Positions 43,938 to 55,708 of a stretch of DNA of 64,000 bases are shown piece by piece. Each line of letters begins with the position of its first letter. Position 1 is the stretch's first letter. Location of the stretch: the NCBI GenBank assembly GCA_963970005.1, contig CAXAMN010005391.1, positions 267,574-331,573 of the forward strand, in the 5' to 3' direction. Position numbers and translations under genes: made by a program. The notes below the pieces were generated by a model. That model saw only the letters and a list, made by a program, of their open reading frames with translations, did no database searches and was not told the DNA's origin. This stretch comes from Durusdinium trenchii. Its lineage: Eukaryota > Sar > Dinophyceae > Suessiales > Symbiodiniaceae.

Positions 43938-45025
43938 TTAGTCCAACAACCCTGACGTGCTGACAGGTGGGGTCGATTGGCAATAGAATATCATGCAATT
44001 TCCAAGATAGCTCCTGGGTTCCACGCTGACTCCAGCTTTCTTTTCAATAAAACTCACCACCTTCTCGACTGGCAAAGATACCTGACAAGCACGTTCTCTC
44101 ATCCGCCAAAGATAGGCCGCAAAGAACAGGTGATACTTCGCGCGATTCGCGCCCGAAGGAGCCTTCAAATAGAAGCCTTGAGGATCATGCCCCTGCCTCA
44201 GTGACCAACAAATCAGAACCCGCAACCTGGCCTGGGAAAAGGAAAATCTTTGCTAGGCACGTCTCACGATAGAGCTCGCGAGCATCAGCAGAAGCCTCGG
44301 CTTCAAAGCCTTGAAAGCCTTGCTCCTATTTATATATATATATATATATCTATTTATCACTTCAGCAGCCTTTCCAGCGTTGGCTCCCTCAATCTACTTG
44401 CTTCTTCTGCTGCTAAGGCTGCCAAGAGGCCACAGAGATGACAAAGTTATTGGGTTCAACTTCATGCGGAAGGTGATTGGTGCTCGGCTTGCTTAAATTC
44501 TGCAAATGCTTCACGATTGCCTTTCCAGTCCTGAGCAAGAACTGATGGGATGCGATACCAACAACGTTCTCTTGCATGTTGCCTTGTGTGTGTGGCACAT
44601 AGAGGAGCCAAACAGCTAAGGCTGGGTCCGCTCCACCTGCAATGCCAAACGATTCACGCCAAGTCCCAGCGTGTTTCCCCCCCATGCAAGCCACATGCAT
44701 TTAAGTGTATGCTCCCATTAGACAAAGCGATCTGTCCATTGTCTTTCCGGATTTTCGTCTTTTGCAACCCAGTGGCGCCAATCTGTTTAGTGCTTGCCTC
44801 AGTCAAAGCGCAAAGCATGTCAAGGTCTACACTCTCCATGTTCAATGTCCACACTGGAAGCTCTGCTAAGCTCTGTGGGACATGCACCTTGAGGTCTTCG
44901 ACCGTATGAAGGATCTCATGGTTCAGTTCCGGCTTGATGTTGCTGAGGGTGGCATGGATCTGGGCTATATCCCTCGGATGCAAACCATTTGTGCCACATA
45001 TTATGACCATAACACACCACGACAT
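43938..45025 (-). CDS. Unknown spliced gene
   Basis: The exon from about 44970 to about 44696 follows acceptor GCATCCGAG and reads DIAQIHATLSNIKPELNHEI through LQKTKIRKDNGQIAL to SIHLNACG. A GC donor (TGTG/GCTTGC) joins in phase 1 to the next exon (acceptor GGCATTGCAG, about 44634), which reads GADPALAVWLLYVPHTQGNM and LLRTGKAIVKHLQ. A further candidate exon at about 44170-43938 reads GFYLKAPSGANRAKYHLFF and VEKVVSFIEKKAG. All are on the minus strand. The composition is convincingly coding, but I recognise no family. Confidence 0.5.
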
Positions 45026-45316
45026 TCTGGTGGTTGGGCATGGCTCGCGGCCCCAAGCTACACTATATTATATAAGTACATAAACTGACATCAGAACAAA
45101 ACAACTACACAAAACTAAAGCTAAAAATTCACGACTTACGGCTTCCTTAGTCCGACATCGCGCGAAGAGTCTTTCGACGGACTGTTCGGATGCACTTGCA
45201 AAGTCTCAACACATCTTACACAAGAGAAGTCTGAGAAACAACAACTAGAAGGTAAGGGCTCCATTAATAAGGCCCCGGTGTTCTTCTCTTTTTCCCAGGA
45301 TTCTGGTCATTCGGCT

Positions 45317-46246
45317 TCAATCTTGCAATGTGGAGCTGAGGTGCTCTTCCTTGATGCCTAAGCCGTATGCTGCCTGCTCGATTTCCTCATCGGAGACTGC
45401 TGTGCTCGTTGTTGTTGTCGAGGCGGATTTATGAATCGCTGTCCTTGTTTAGCAACGTGCTGGAATTGAATTTTGCTCAACATGGCCACACGGCCAATGT
45501 GGGGAGCACGAGGCTATCAACTACAACGACGAATCCACAAAATCACGTGGCATGCCAAGTTACAGAACATCCAAGACGTCGTCGTAGTGCTCAGGGTCAA
45601 TCAATTGTAGTGTGGCGTTAAGCTGCTTGGCTTGCCTCAAACCAGCTTCGCCCCGTTTTGTCCAAGATGCTATGCATGCATTCATTTGTTGGAGTGCTGT
45701 TCCATAGTTTGCCGTCAAGGCTACTTGGATCACCATTCATTCCAAACATATGCATATCGGTGAAATTTGTTTTGTCGCTAAGGCACTCTGTATCCAGGCC
45801 CAAGGCTGCAGACATGCGGATGATGTCACTCGCTGCGGCAGGTGAAATCGTTGTTGATTCCTCTGCTGATCCTTCATCCGTCGCATCACCTGTCTCAGCC
45901 GCTTCTCCTGATGCCTTAGCTTCAGGTGCCCTGAGGCAGAGACTCTTAGAAGTGTCTCATAACGCTACTAGTAGCAAGGCACCTTACTAGTAGCAAGAAG
46001 CTACTAGTAGCTCCTGGCATTACTATTAGTAGCAAGGACGCTACTAGGAGCAAAGGGCATCGCTACTAGCAAGAAGCTACTAGGGGCTCCTGGCCTTGCT
46101 AGTAGTAGCAAGGACGCTACTAGTAGCTATTTGCTATGAAGAAATCGACCTCTGCAGGTCGACAGGTGAACGAAACGTTGCCATGATTGCTATCTGTATG
46201 CATCGGCTTTCCCGGCAGCCGCAGGTGAAGCCTTTGCTTTGTCCAT
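45317..46246 (-). CDS. Unknown gene with an Ala/Glu/Ser-rich linker
   Basis: A likely first exon at 46246-46202 starts MDKAKASPAAAGKAD and ends at a GC donor. The main exon begins at 45930 after the strong acceptor TCTCTGCCTCAG and reads APEAKASGEAAETGDATDEG, then DIIRMSAALGLDTECLSDKT; its frame is open to 45618, with a possible GC donor at GGTTTGAG/GCAAGC. A last exon ends at the stop at 45317 and reads STAVSDEEIEQAAYGLGIKE. The phase of the first join does not match, so an exon is missing or one boundary is off. The intron between the first two exons holds a TACTAG repeat cluster. No domain recognised. Confidence 0.5.
45961..46130 (+). repeat. TACTAG-core repeat cluster in an intron
   Basis: About ten units such as GCTACTAGTAGCAAGGC, GCTACTAGGAGCAAAGGGCA and GCTACTAGGGGCTCCTGGCC. 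It lies between the first two exons of the minus-strand gene at 45.3-46.2 kb. Confidence 0.9.
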
Positions 46247-46566
46247 GTTGAGAGCTCCAGCTGCAGCCCACCTTATTAGCCATTCGCTGTACGAACAAGA
46301 ACAAGTGTTTCCAAAGTATACACATTGCCGAAGTTGCTTTAACTTTTCTTCATGTGATGGTTACTTTAACTTGTCTCACTGGAGAACCCTTGGATGGAGA
46401 TGCCCCGGACCATCCCCTTCAGTTCGATGTCCAGTGATGAGGACATCTGTCCAAGACCATGCAGTATGGCTTGACTCTCCTTTTTCCCCAATAGCCATGC
46501 TATGGGGTCTTGCAAAACTAATAGGCGGACGGGCGCCGTCGGGTCACCGTCAGAGCTGGTGGGCGG

Positions 46567-47766
46567 ATGGTGTCCCGGTCATGTTTTGATGGCGTCCGGG
46601 TCATGTGATGCTGGTGTCCCGGTGTCCCGATCGTGTTTTGATTGTGACCCAATCATGTTGTGATGGTGTCCCGGTCCTGTTTTGATGGTGTCCCGGTCAT
46701 GTTTTGATGGTGTCCCGGTCATGTTGTGATGGTGTCCCGGTCATGTTTTGAAGGTGTCCCGGTCATGTCCCGGTCATGTTGTGATGGTGTCCCGGGCATG
46801 TTTTGATGGTGTCCCGGTCGTGTTGTGACGGTGTCCCGGTCATGTTTTGATGGTGTCCCGATCATGTGATGGTGGCGCGGTCATGTTGTGATGGTGTCCC
46901 GATCATGCCTTGATTGTGTCCCAGTCATGTTGTGATGGTGTCCCGGTCGTGTTTTGATGGTGTCCCGGTCATGTTTTCATGGTGTCCCGGTCATGTTGTG
47001 ATGGTGTCCCGGTCATGTTTTGATTGTGTCCCGGTCATGTTGTGATGGTGTCCCGGTCATGTCTTGATGGTGTCCCGGTCGTGTTGTGACGGTGTCCCGG
47101 TCATGTTTTGATGGTGTCCCGATCATGTGATGGTGGCGCGGTCATGTTGTGATGGTGTCCCGATCATGTTTTGATTGTGTCCCAGTCATGTTGTGATGGT
47201 GTCCCGGTCGTGTTTTGATGGTGTCCCGGTCATGTTGTCCCGGTCATGTTGTGATGGTGTCCCGGTCATGTTTTGATGGTGTCCCTGTCATGTTGTGATG
47301 GTGTCCCGGTCATGTCTTGATGGTGTCCCGGTCGTGTTGTGACGGTGTCCCGGTCATGTTGTGATGGTGTCCCGGTCATGTTGTGATTGTGTCCCAGTCA
47401 TGTTGTGACGGTGTCCCAGTCATGTTGTGATGGTGTCTCGCTCATGTTGTGACGGTGTCCCGGTCATGTTTTGATGGTGTCCCGGTCATGTTGTGATGGT
47501 GTCCTGGTCATGTTTTGGCGGTGTGCCGGTTATGTTTTGATGGTGTCCGGGTCATGTGACGGTGTCCCGGTCATGTTGTGATAGTGTCCCGGTCATGTTG
47601 TGATGGTGTCCCCGTCATGTCATGCTGGTGTCCCGGTCACCTTGTGATGGTGTCCCGGTTATGTTGTGATGGTGTCCCAATCATGTTGTGACGGTGTCTC
47701 GGTCATGTTTTGATGGTGCCCTGGTCATTTTGTGATGGTGTCCCGGTTATGTGATGATGGTGTCCA
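46567..47766 (+). repeat. 22-bp minisatellite, about 54 units, with higher-order structure
   Basis: Unit GGTGTCCCGGTCATGTTTTGAT, with TTTT/TTGT, GAT/GAC and CGG/CGA variants. A run of variant units starting near 46811 (including the odd unit GTGATGGTGGCGCGG) recurs almost exactly from near 47071, so a segment of about 160 bp was duplicated with an offset of about 260 bp. There are no variable spacers, so this is not a CRISPR array. No coding frame is meaningful. Confidence 0.95.
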
Positions 47767-47769
47767 AGG

Positions 47770-48637
47770 AAGAGATGGTCGATGTGTTGAAAACAGCAGC
47801 TGTTTCCAGATTTTTCTTTTTGTCCCGGTTTGTATCTTGCTATTGGGGTCTCCAGCTGGGCTAATTTCAAGGTGTGCCGTGCAAACCAGCTAAAGAGCAA
47901 GGCGTCCAAGTCACACCACATGCAGCACGGCCTCCTTTCCAGATGAAGAAATGCCCTCCAATGTCGACTCCACTTCCTCCATCTGCCTCAATCCATCAGG
48001 CTTGCTTGGGAACGGTTTGTCACTTCTGGGCTGGAGGAAACTTGAAAAAAAACCGGGCAAAGGTCCTGCGAAGCGTTTCTCTCAAGTGGTCAAGATGCTT
48101 TAGTCTTAAGCATCCCGCAATCCCCAATGGCCCATGGCTGAAGAAGTTTGCGGCTAGGTGTGTCCAACCCACCAAAGAATCAACAGCGGAATGAATTACA
48201 GTAATGAACGAATGAATCAATCAATCAATCTGCCAGGCCAAGCCACTGCCTTGACAAGCCCATTCCCTCTACAATCTGCAGGATGGCTCTGTCCAGCCAC
48301 GCGCGTCTGACATCCTTGGCTCACAAACGATGGACATCGATGCACTTGAATTGCATCTCAAATGCTGAATCCTGCAATGTCCTGCACCAAACTTGCAGTG
48401 AAGGTTGATGACAGTTCGAAATTACAATGCCTCACATGGCAGCCAAGCATCTTCGCACCCACAAGTTGCCATGCAATTTGACTGCGCCCACTCGACTGGC
48501 ACATTCAGGAACACTCTTGCCACCAATTCGGTAAAAACTCACATGCTCTGCCCACACTCTTGTCCGTTTTTCGGCCTTTACATGCACCTTTCAAGGAGGA
48601 TGCTGTTGATAGTGCACCCCACTCACTGTTGCGAGCC
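47770..48637. other. No gene supported
   Basis: Overlapping short frames on both strands at 47.87-48.22 kb; no motif decides between them. A short (AATC)n tract lies near 48210. Confidence 0.35.
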
Positions 48638-48659
48638 TTAGATTTGGAGCTCGGCTGTT

Positions 48660-49291
48660 CTGCAAACATGCCCCTGCGAGCATAAGGATTCAAGGCAGGT
48701 CACCACACCAAAGCAAGCAAGGTGCCCACTTCTTGCAATTTTCTTCTGGGTCTTCAGAACTCCACTCAGGCACCCAAACATCTCGACAGTCCTGGCCGCG
48801 CGGGGAAATACACGAAGTATCACGAGGTCACTTCCTGGCTGGATTGCCCGACAGTCCTTGAAGCTTGGAATCATTGGGCCAGTGTAGTTCCCAGAGCCAT
48901 TAGTCTTGATGAGCTCACTGTCGATTCTAAGAATTGGAACAATTGGGGCAACACTCATTGCTTCCATTGCTTCTGATGATGGCGCTGATGATGGCACTGA
49001 CGATGTGTTTGCCGCATTGGATGCATTTGATCCAGGCGAAGCAGCACTTCCAAACTGGTGGAACTGGTGGGCAATTTGAGATTCGGCAGAAACCAGAGTC
49101 AAATCTGCAATGGAGCTATCATCACTTGCGGCAACACTCGTCCCTTCTGACGTGTTTGCCAAACTTGATGCATTTGATCCAACGAGCCCAATTTCAGTTT
49201 CGTCAGGAACTGCTGTCAAGTCTGGAATAGATGCACCTGGAAATGCACAGGACATATAAATCCAACATATCTTGAGCATCCCTGAATGCAC
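48660..49291 (-). CDS. Candidate Ser/Ala/Asn-rich protein segment
   Basis: A 217-residue open frame. Its N-terminal half has two imperfect internal repeats around GSNASSLANTSEGTS and GSNASNAANTSSVPS, with several N-glycosylation sequons. It continues through PIVPILRIDSELIKTNGSGN to SFKDCRAIQPGSDLVILRVF. The composition is coding-like and suggests a secreted or surface protein. The ends are probably intronic. Confidence 0.35.
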
Positions 49292-49451
49292 AAAAGCATA
49301 GTTTTGTCAAGCCGCCAGTGCCGAAAAGCCTGCCAGGCAAAAATACCGTATCTAAAGGGATGTTGTAAAAAGAAGGCTCTCATGCTGACTTCAACAGGCG
49401 GCAAAACAAGAAAATCAAGAAATCAAGTAACTACATTACATTATCTAGCAC

Positions 49452-49502
49452 ATATGTGTACATATACATATACACACACACACACATATATATATATATT
49501 AG
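49452..49502. repeat. CA/TA microsatellite
   Basis: ACATATACACACACACACAC followed by ATATATATATATT. Non-coding. Confidence 0.9.
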
Positions 49503-50456
49503 ATACCAAAACAATCCAAAACATATACGATACAATGTCTTGCCGTGCCAAGGAGCCGTGCCCACAGAGTATCTGTGGCATCTATAGGGTCGTTGTCTGC
49601 CCTGTCTGACCCCAGTGTGTCTTGCTCCTGCAATGCTCAGGCGCTGTCGAGGCTAAGTTGGAAAAGTGGAATCTGCCTCCTGCCGCATCAGAGCTTTAGG
49701 CGCAGCTTGAGCATCAATCTGAAGACTCACGTGCCTTGAGACATGTTGAATCATGGGGACCAGGCATTGTGTGCACGTTTGATCATACTTCAAAGCGATG
49801 GAACCAAAATAGTGCGAGCGCGGTCCATACGCAGTAGCATCTGTAGCTACTAATTAGCTTCTTACCTCTTACTTAGCTACTTACTTATAGTACGATAAGC
49901 CTACTTACCTCCTCTACTACTAGGGGCCAACCCCCCTTCAAAAGAATCTGTCTTTCTTTCGCCCCCCTTCTTGGATGCCGGCTTTGATTGTCGCTCGGTC
50001 ATGCTTCCGAGGGCGAAGCGAGACACCAGGCAGAATCTGAGTCCTGGCAAAGGTCGATTTCGAGCACTTCCCCCAAAAAAAAAAGAGAGAGGAGAGAGGA
50101 AGAAAGACAAGTAATGTTGAAACAAAGGTGAAAAAACTGATTGTGGTTCAAAAGTGCTTCCAGGTAGCCCCAAAGAGTGAAGTGGAAAAAGCCATGGGAG
50201 TTCCACACCATAGCCTGGGAATCTGCTCTCAAGGTGCAAGACACAAAGACCTACAAACACTGACACACACACACACACACCCCTTATGAACATCATTGAA
50301 TGCGCAATGTCTAGAAGTGGAGTGTGGGCTTTGGTCAGGTTTATGGACCCGTGTAGATGGTCCATGGTTGGCCACGTCAAACTAAGCTTCCTCTCTGACT
50401 CAAGTATCCAACAGCGATGAATGGTGACAGGCAAGTCGCATATGAACAGATATGCA
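49503..50456. other. 3' flank of the HECT gene; no separate gene supported
   Basis: Contains an A9-GAGAGAGGAG tract near 50075, a CA repeat at about 50262-50281 and a loose TACTAG-like cluster at 49835-49925. A minus frame near 49.9-50.1 kb ending in KPASKKGGERKTDSF could be a further exon, but nothing confirms it. Confidence 0.35.
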
Positions 50457-53400
50457 TCAAACAACCACTGTCGGCTCTGCAGGATTGAACCGCATGGCTG
50501 CGGATAGGCCAGCTACAGCTGTCTCAAGAGGCGAAAACAAAGGAACACAGCAAATCAACTGACGCGACAGGAGACGACGAACTACCGCTCTTCCATCGCC
50601 GCTAGGACCCACTAGGACATAAGGTGATGCTGTCTTTCCCTGTTGAGGTTCTGGGCGACTGGCAAGCTCCTCCTCCGAGTCACACAATGGAATCCATAGC
50701 TCGTTGCCACATGTGTGCCTCAAAAGGCCAAGCAAGGCATTTCTTACTAGTAACAAGAAGCTACTAGTAACAAGTGCATCGCTACTAGGAGCAAGGACGC
50801 TACTAGGGGCTCCTGGCCATACTACTAGGAACAAGAAGCTACTAGTAACAAAGGGCATTACTACTAGGAGCAAATAGCTACTAGCAACAGTGGAAAGCTG
50901 TAGCTGATCTCATTCCCGCCAGGGTACCCTTCAGGCAGCCGAGTCTTTGGCCAAGAGTCAATCCTTGCGGCATGCCGGCACTTGAGAGGGCCCGATTGAT
51001 GGCAATGATAAGCTGTCCTCTTCACAATCACTGGAAGGCTATCTGGCTGTGGCTGCCTCAGTTAGTGGGAAAAAAAAAACAATCACAACAAAGTTACCCC
51101 TGCAAAGAGAGAACAGTGTCATCAGCCAGGAACTGAAGCGGCCGGCGCCGAATGCGGCGTCGCTCATTGGTGCGGCTATTAATCTGTAGCCCAGCTCCTT
51201 AGAGTTGGGAGGCCAAAGCAACGCTGCCAATGGTCCTCTTGCTGAGCCTTCGGGTATGTATCTCCGACAAAATTGTCTTGGGCTGAAGCCAAGGTCAATC
51301 ACGATCTTATTAGGGCCCATTTGGAACTCGCACATCCTGCAACATCCCGAAGAGGTCAGAAGCGCTGGGACCCTAGTACCCTAGTCGTGTTCAAGTAACT
51401 GCCAGTCCTGAGGCCAGCTTCAAGCATATTGTTCAAATTGCCACACATTTGTTGGCCGTATGCTCGCCAGCCGCCAGGAATCTGGACCTCCCAAACATAG
51501 TCCACCTCAGCAAGACACGTGACACGTAGACATACTTGGCTAAAAACATTGTGGTAAATGATGTGTTGACGAAGAAGCAAATTAATGCAAATGATAATCT
51601 GGGGTGCGAACGGGAATATATTGCTTCTCCTGAGAGACCATGACCTGCAACCGTGGTTTCGGCTCAATAGCCTCGACACCTCCCAGAGGAAGGCGCCCGT
51701 TGCCCGTCCAAAATTCGAAGAGCCGAGACCTGAACGCAGGGTCAGAGGACGCTACTAGCGGCTCCTGGCCGTACTACTAGGAACAATGTTCGCTACTAGG
51801 AGCAAAGTATTCGTTCAACGTAGTGGAGACTTTGTCGGGGTGGTCACATGTGGTGGCATGGGCATCTGACGTATTTTCTGAGCGTCTTCTCTAGTGCCGG
51901 AACAGACTGGAATCATATAGAATATAGAATCCTGGCATCCCTTCCAGCCTGAAGTTGTCATCGGACCTGTGAATGATGTCAAAGACCCATCGAGCTGAAT
52001 CTCGAACCTCTGCTTGATCCTTGAGATGTTTGGGCACCAAGCCTTCCGGAATAATGATTTGCTCCAGCTTGCTCATCTGTGCGTCCGAAATCTGGGCGTT
52101 ACCCAGCAAAAGCCATTGAAAAATGTCAACCGGAGCACCCAGGAACATCTCTGGGGGAATGACCTCAAAGAATCCATCACTGAAGGCTTGGAAAGCTCTC
52201 TGGGAAGTGTACAACAGGGCGGCCTTGCAACATAATCGGACATATTCCGCTCGATTTTCGGCGCTTACATCTATATCATCTCCACCTGGAACAAGCTCTC
52301 GGCCGCCATATGAAAACGTGAGCCACTGCAAATCCTCCTCCAGCATCTCATGCCGCACACGCCACAGGCTGTTGGCCATGGCCGGGTCCATCGTCGCCAG
52401 GTCCTCTAGAAGTTGATCATCCCCGGTGGGTGTTTGTTCCCACACGGGCAACATGGAGCTTTCAGAACATCTCACCCAAAGATCTCCATCACTCCAGTGG
52501 AGTTGGCCATCAGAAAGGGTAGCCCTGACAGTTTCACCGTCAAAGTCTGCCTCAATGTGTTGACCTACCAGGACAGAACTGATGCAAATTGTCCGAGTCC
52601 AAATAGTGTCATCGCGCGTTCTCTTGTCTTTGGTCTCCTATGACCCTCGCCTCACCCCTCCCAACTTCCCAACAAACTTGCCTGAAACCCGGAGGGGAGT
52701 TTCTGGTGGAAGGCCACTCGCATCCTCAGAATTGGTTCAGGTGATGCTCAACTAACCTACACAATGCACATGGCGTCCTAATGCCACTGGCCAAATGCAT
52801 GTAGCTGCCAAGCATCCATGTGGGACAAAAGCACGGATCCAGAAATGCTTGCAATTTTGCAATCATCGCTGCCATCACGACGCCAGGACCCTGCTGCTTG
52901 TCTGAGTAGGGCTGGTGCGGCTGCTTGCGTCTCAATAACACGTATCAGCCAGCGGAGTGCCCATGGACTGAGAGCGCAATCCAACACACACTGCTGGTAG
53001 AGAGCATATGCTAGAAAGCGGCCAAGCCATCTGTACAAAGATTCAGAGGGCACATGAAAGCAGTGCAAAAGCACGTCGGTTGCACTATCGGGTTTGAAAA
53101 GACTTCCTGCAGCTGTTGTATCAAAAAAGGCATCACTGCCCCACAGCGCGTACCCAACCTCTTGAACCCAAGCCTTTGTAAGGCCGCCATGGTCAATCCC
53201 TGCATCATCGCCGGTGAACTGTATGGTGAAGCCTTGCAACCATTCCTTGCCACTTCGGGCAGTGGTCTTCGCAAAAGAAACTGCCAGCATTCGTTGCGCT
53301 GCCTTCAAACGACGCTCGGGGTCAATGTCTCCACCAGGATATGGCGGTGGCAGCTCTAGCAATCGAGAACATGATGGAGCTGATTTCCCGTGTTCCCAGC

Positions 53401-55708
53401 CAAATTTTTTCCGCAGTTCCTCAAGCCTGGCGCTGAACACATTTACTGCCTCTTTGTCCGCGGCTGTAGGTTTTTTTTCGACCTTCTGTGCGAAAAAGAG
53501 CCGGCATGTTCATGCGAGGGCTGTCCTCTTGACCACGCAAACTGATAAACTCTTCACTGGATTGCAGCTTGTGCAAGAGTCCATCATTTCCCAGAAATGC
53601 ACTCTTTGTCAAAAGGGCATTAGGGTCCAGCGCGGCCATCTCGCGATAGTGAGTGTTCACATAGCTTTCAATCCACTGCTTGCCGAGATCACCAACTTCA
53701 TAGGCTGCAGTCAAGGCAGGGATTAACTCTTCTGGTGACAAGTGGCCATCCTTGTTCACATCCCAATAATCGAACCACACCTCCCATGGCTTCACTGCTC
53801 GATCAGACTTGACTGTTTCAACTCTAGTCGCGGAACCCGCTGACATATACACACGCGCACATATATATATATATATATACACACCAAATGAACAAAACAC
53901 AACAACTACAAATTCAGCAAACCTGGTCGGACGAGGCCTCAGGGTCTGCAAAAAGGTCTGGGGATAGTCCCCAGATTTCGCAGGCTTGAGCTTTGAAGAC
54001 CAAATCACCAAGATCATAAGCTCTCCTGGGTTGCAAAGGGCCCATGGCAAAGAAGCGACAAAAGGTCAGGGTGCAACTGTGAAACATCAAGAAAATACTA
54101 CTGTACTGAGATAGCGTCAGCGGCCATTGCAGAAATTGGAGCTATTGCTTTCTACATCTTTCTACCAAGCATCTGTCCCTGATGGTCTCGTGCCTCTAGG
54201 TCTCCGTGATGTGCATGCACAATGCGAAGCAGTTCAGCAGCGCGGCGCGTCTTTGGCCTTCCCAAGGCAATGCAATGGAGCACAGTTTGACCTGAGTCAC
54301 TGCCTCTTCTCTCTCAGAAGAATGCAGCAAACCCCAAATCGAGAGAGTTTGGATCGCTTGCTGGCCATGTGCTAAAGAGCGGGTGATCACATCTAAGAAG
54401 TAGCTATCAGGCCTACCTCTTCACGCGCTTTCATGTTCGTTTGCTACGGTGGATGTGCAAAAAAAGAGAGCAAAGTTCATAGGTATGAATGGACAAAAGC
54501 CGCCGCACTGCCGCAAAAGGCAAAAACTGCTGAGGCACCTTCTTCATTCACTGCAGTTGCCAGCTGTGGGAGTTCAGAGAGGACGTGTGCCAACAATGCC
54601 CAACGTCCACCACTGGCAGCTTTAAAGCAACGCCGTTGGCTTGCCTCCATATGTCTCGAGGTCACTGGCACTTCCCCCACCACTCGGTAGGACAAGGCTG
54701 TTTGGGATTCCATGGATTCCACGTGCTGGACTTGTGATGTTTGTGGGCCTTGATAGCCGTGACCTTGGCGGAGAGGCTTGCCCACAACCTCAAAAAAAAA
54801 CGGTCTTGACCCGCCACATCTTCTTCATCGAGCTCATGGAAGAGAAATGCGAAGCCACCGTTGCGAGCACCGGGTCTCAAGATCTTCTCTTCGGGACAAA
54901 CCCAACAAACATAACGAGCACCGGCACTTGCCCACTTTTGTGCTGTGACCTTGTGAAATCTGCGGGACAATTTTTGCGTCCACTCGGAGCACCATGGCTG
55001 GGCAGCAGAGAACTGCATGCAACCACGTGGATGAAAAGCAATCGAGTTTGCACAAAGCACCTGGAAAGATCGTTGGTCCTCCTTTTGCTGAAAGTAAACT
55101 AGGCCCCCCAGCTTGAGGAAAGACCACTCGGCAGAGGCATCATCTTGATTCTCATCCATCATGCTGAGAATCATAGACCACTCAAGCTGCAAAGCATACA
55201 TCCACGCCACCATGACCCCAGGAACATCGGGGATCTTGTTCGCCTCGCGCACTTCCAAGGAGAGGCGCACAGTCGCGATTGGTGACATTTGAACAGAAAT
55301 ATATCTTTGGCCACCTGGACCCTCCACGACTACTCCGTTCTGCAATAATGCACCCCAGCACTTCCGAAGGCTTGGAGCGCTTTGGAAAAAGGTCTCCCCC
55401 AAAGCCCAATCCCCCACATTGGCACGGCGTAGAGCAATCAAATCATGGGACTGCAAGCGGGTGCGCCGAATCTCAAAGGGCCCAAGGCCACTTGGAAATG
55501 CAAAAGTGCAGGGTTCGACAAAGTAGTTGCTCTTCTCCGCCTCTTTCTTGCACATTCCACACACGCGAAAGTCACAGCCGGCCATGCACTTGTGGTACAT
55601 TCCACCTCGTTCCGACACTTTTTGATGACAAACATCGCAGTCGTACCTGGAAAAGAGGCGCAGCTTCTTTCCTTCGGAAGTTGTGGCATGGCCTCTTGGA
55701 CAGAGCAT
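50457..55708 (-). CDS. HECT-type E3 ubiquitin ligase with zinc finger, EF-hand and a WWE-like insert in the catalytic lobe
   Basis: Minus-strand, many-exon gene. The first part seen (54662-55708) starts with a C1/ZZ-like zinc finger (CPRGH, CDVC, CDFRVC, CGMC). Exon 53923-54025 joins in phase 0 to 53780 onward, giving an EF-hand (DVNKDGHLSPEE). The HECT N-lobe (FTGDDAGIDHGGLTKAW, then LYRWLGRFLAYALYQQ) ends at 52929. Exon 51949-52578 reads LHWSDGDLWVR, then EDLATMDPAMANSLW. Exon 51645-51729 starts the C-lobe (SRLFEFWTGNGRLPLGG). Exons 51408-51505 and 51269-51336 give a WWE-like module (VWEV, GWRAYG, CEFQMGPNKIVIDL). Exon 50928-51030 ends TRLPEG and joins 50457-50718, which starts HTCGNELWIP, the HECT active-site motif (usually LPxAHTCFNxLxLP). 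All these C-terminal joins keep phase. The stop at 50457 may lie beyond another intron, since the usual final helices are not obvious. The frame changes near 53.48 kb. Confidence 0.8.
50743..50888 (+). repeat. TACTAG-core repeat cluster in a HECT intron
   Basis: Units such as CTTACTAGTAACAAGAAGCT, GCTACTAGGAGCAAGGACGC and GCTACTAGGGGCTCCTGGCC. The cluster fills most of intron 50719-50927, next to the exon with the active-site cysteine. Confidence 0.9.
51749..51808 (+). repeat. Short TACTAG-core cluster in another HECT intron
   Basis: GCTACTAGCGGCTCCTGGCC, TACTACTAGGAACAA and GCTACTAGGAGCAAAG, inside intron 51730-51948. Confidence 0.85.
53858..53884. repeat. TA microsatellite in a HECT intron
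   Basis: ATATATATATATATATAC flanked by ACACACGCGCAC, inside the proposed intron 53781-53922. Confidence 0.9.

Noticed and set aside
46567-47766. Possible CRISPR array
   Set aside because: Units are contiguous 22-mers without unique spacers, in a eukaryotic context with no cas genes.
51408-51505. Reading VQIP...YGQQM as the HECT active-site strand
   Set aside because: The cysteine spacing does not fit, and a much better active site (RLPEG/HTCGNELWIP) is formed by later exons.
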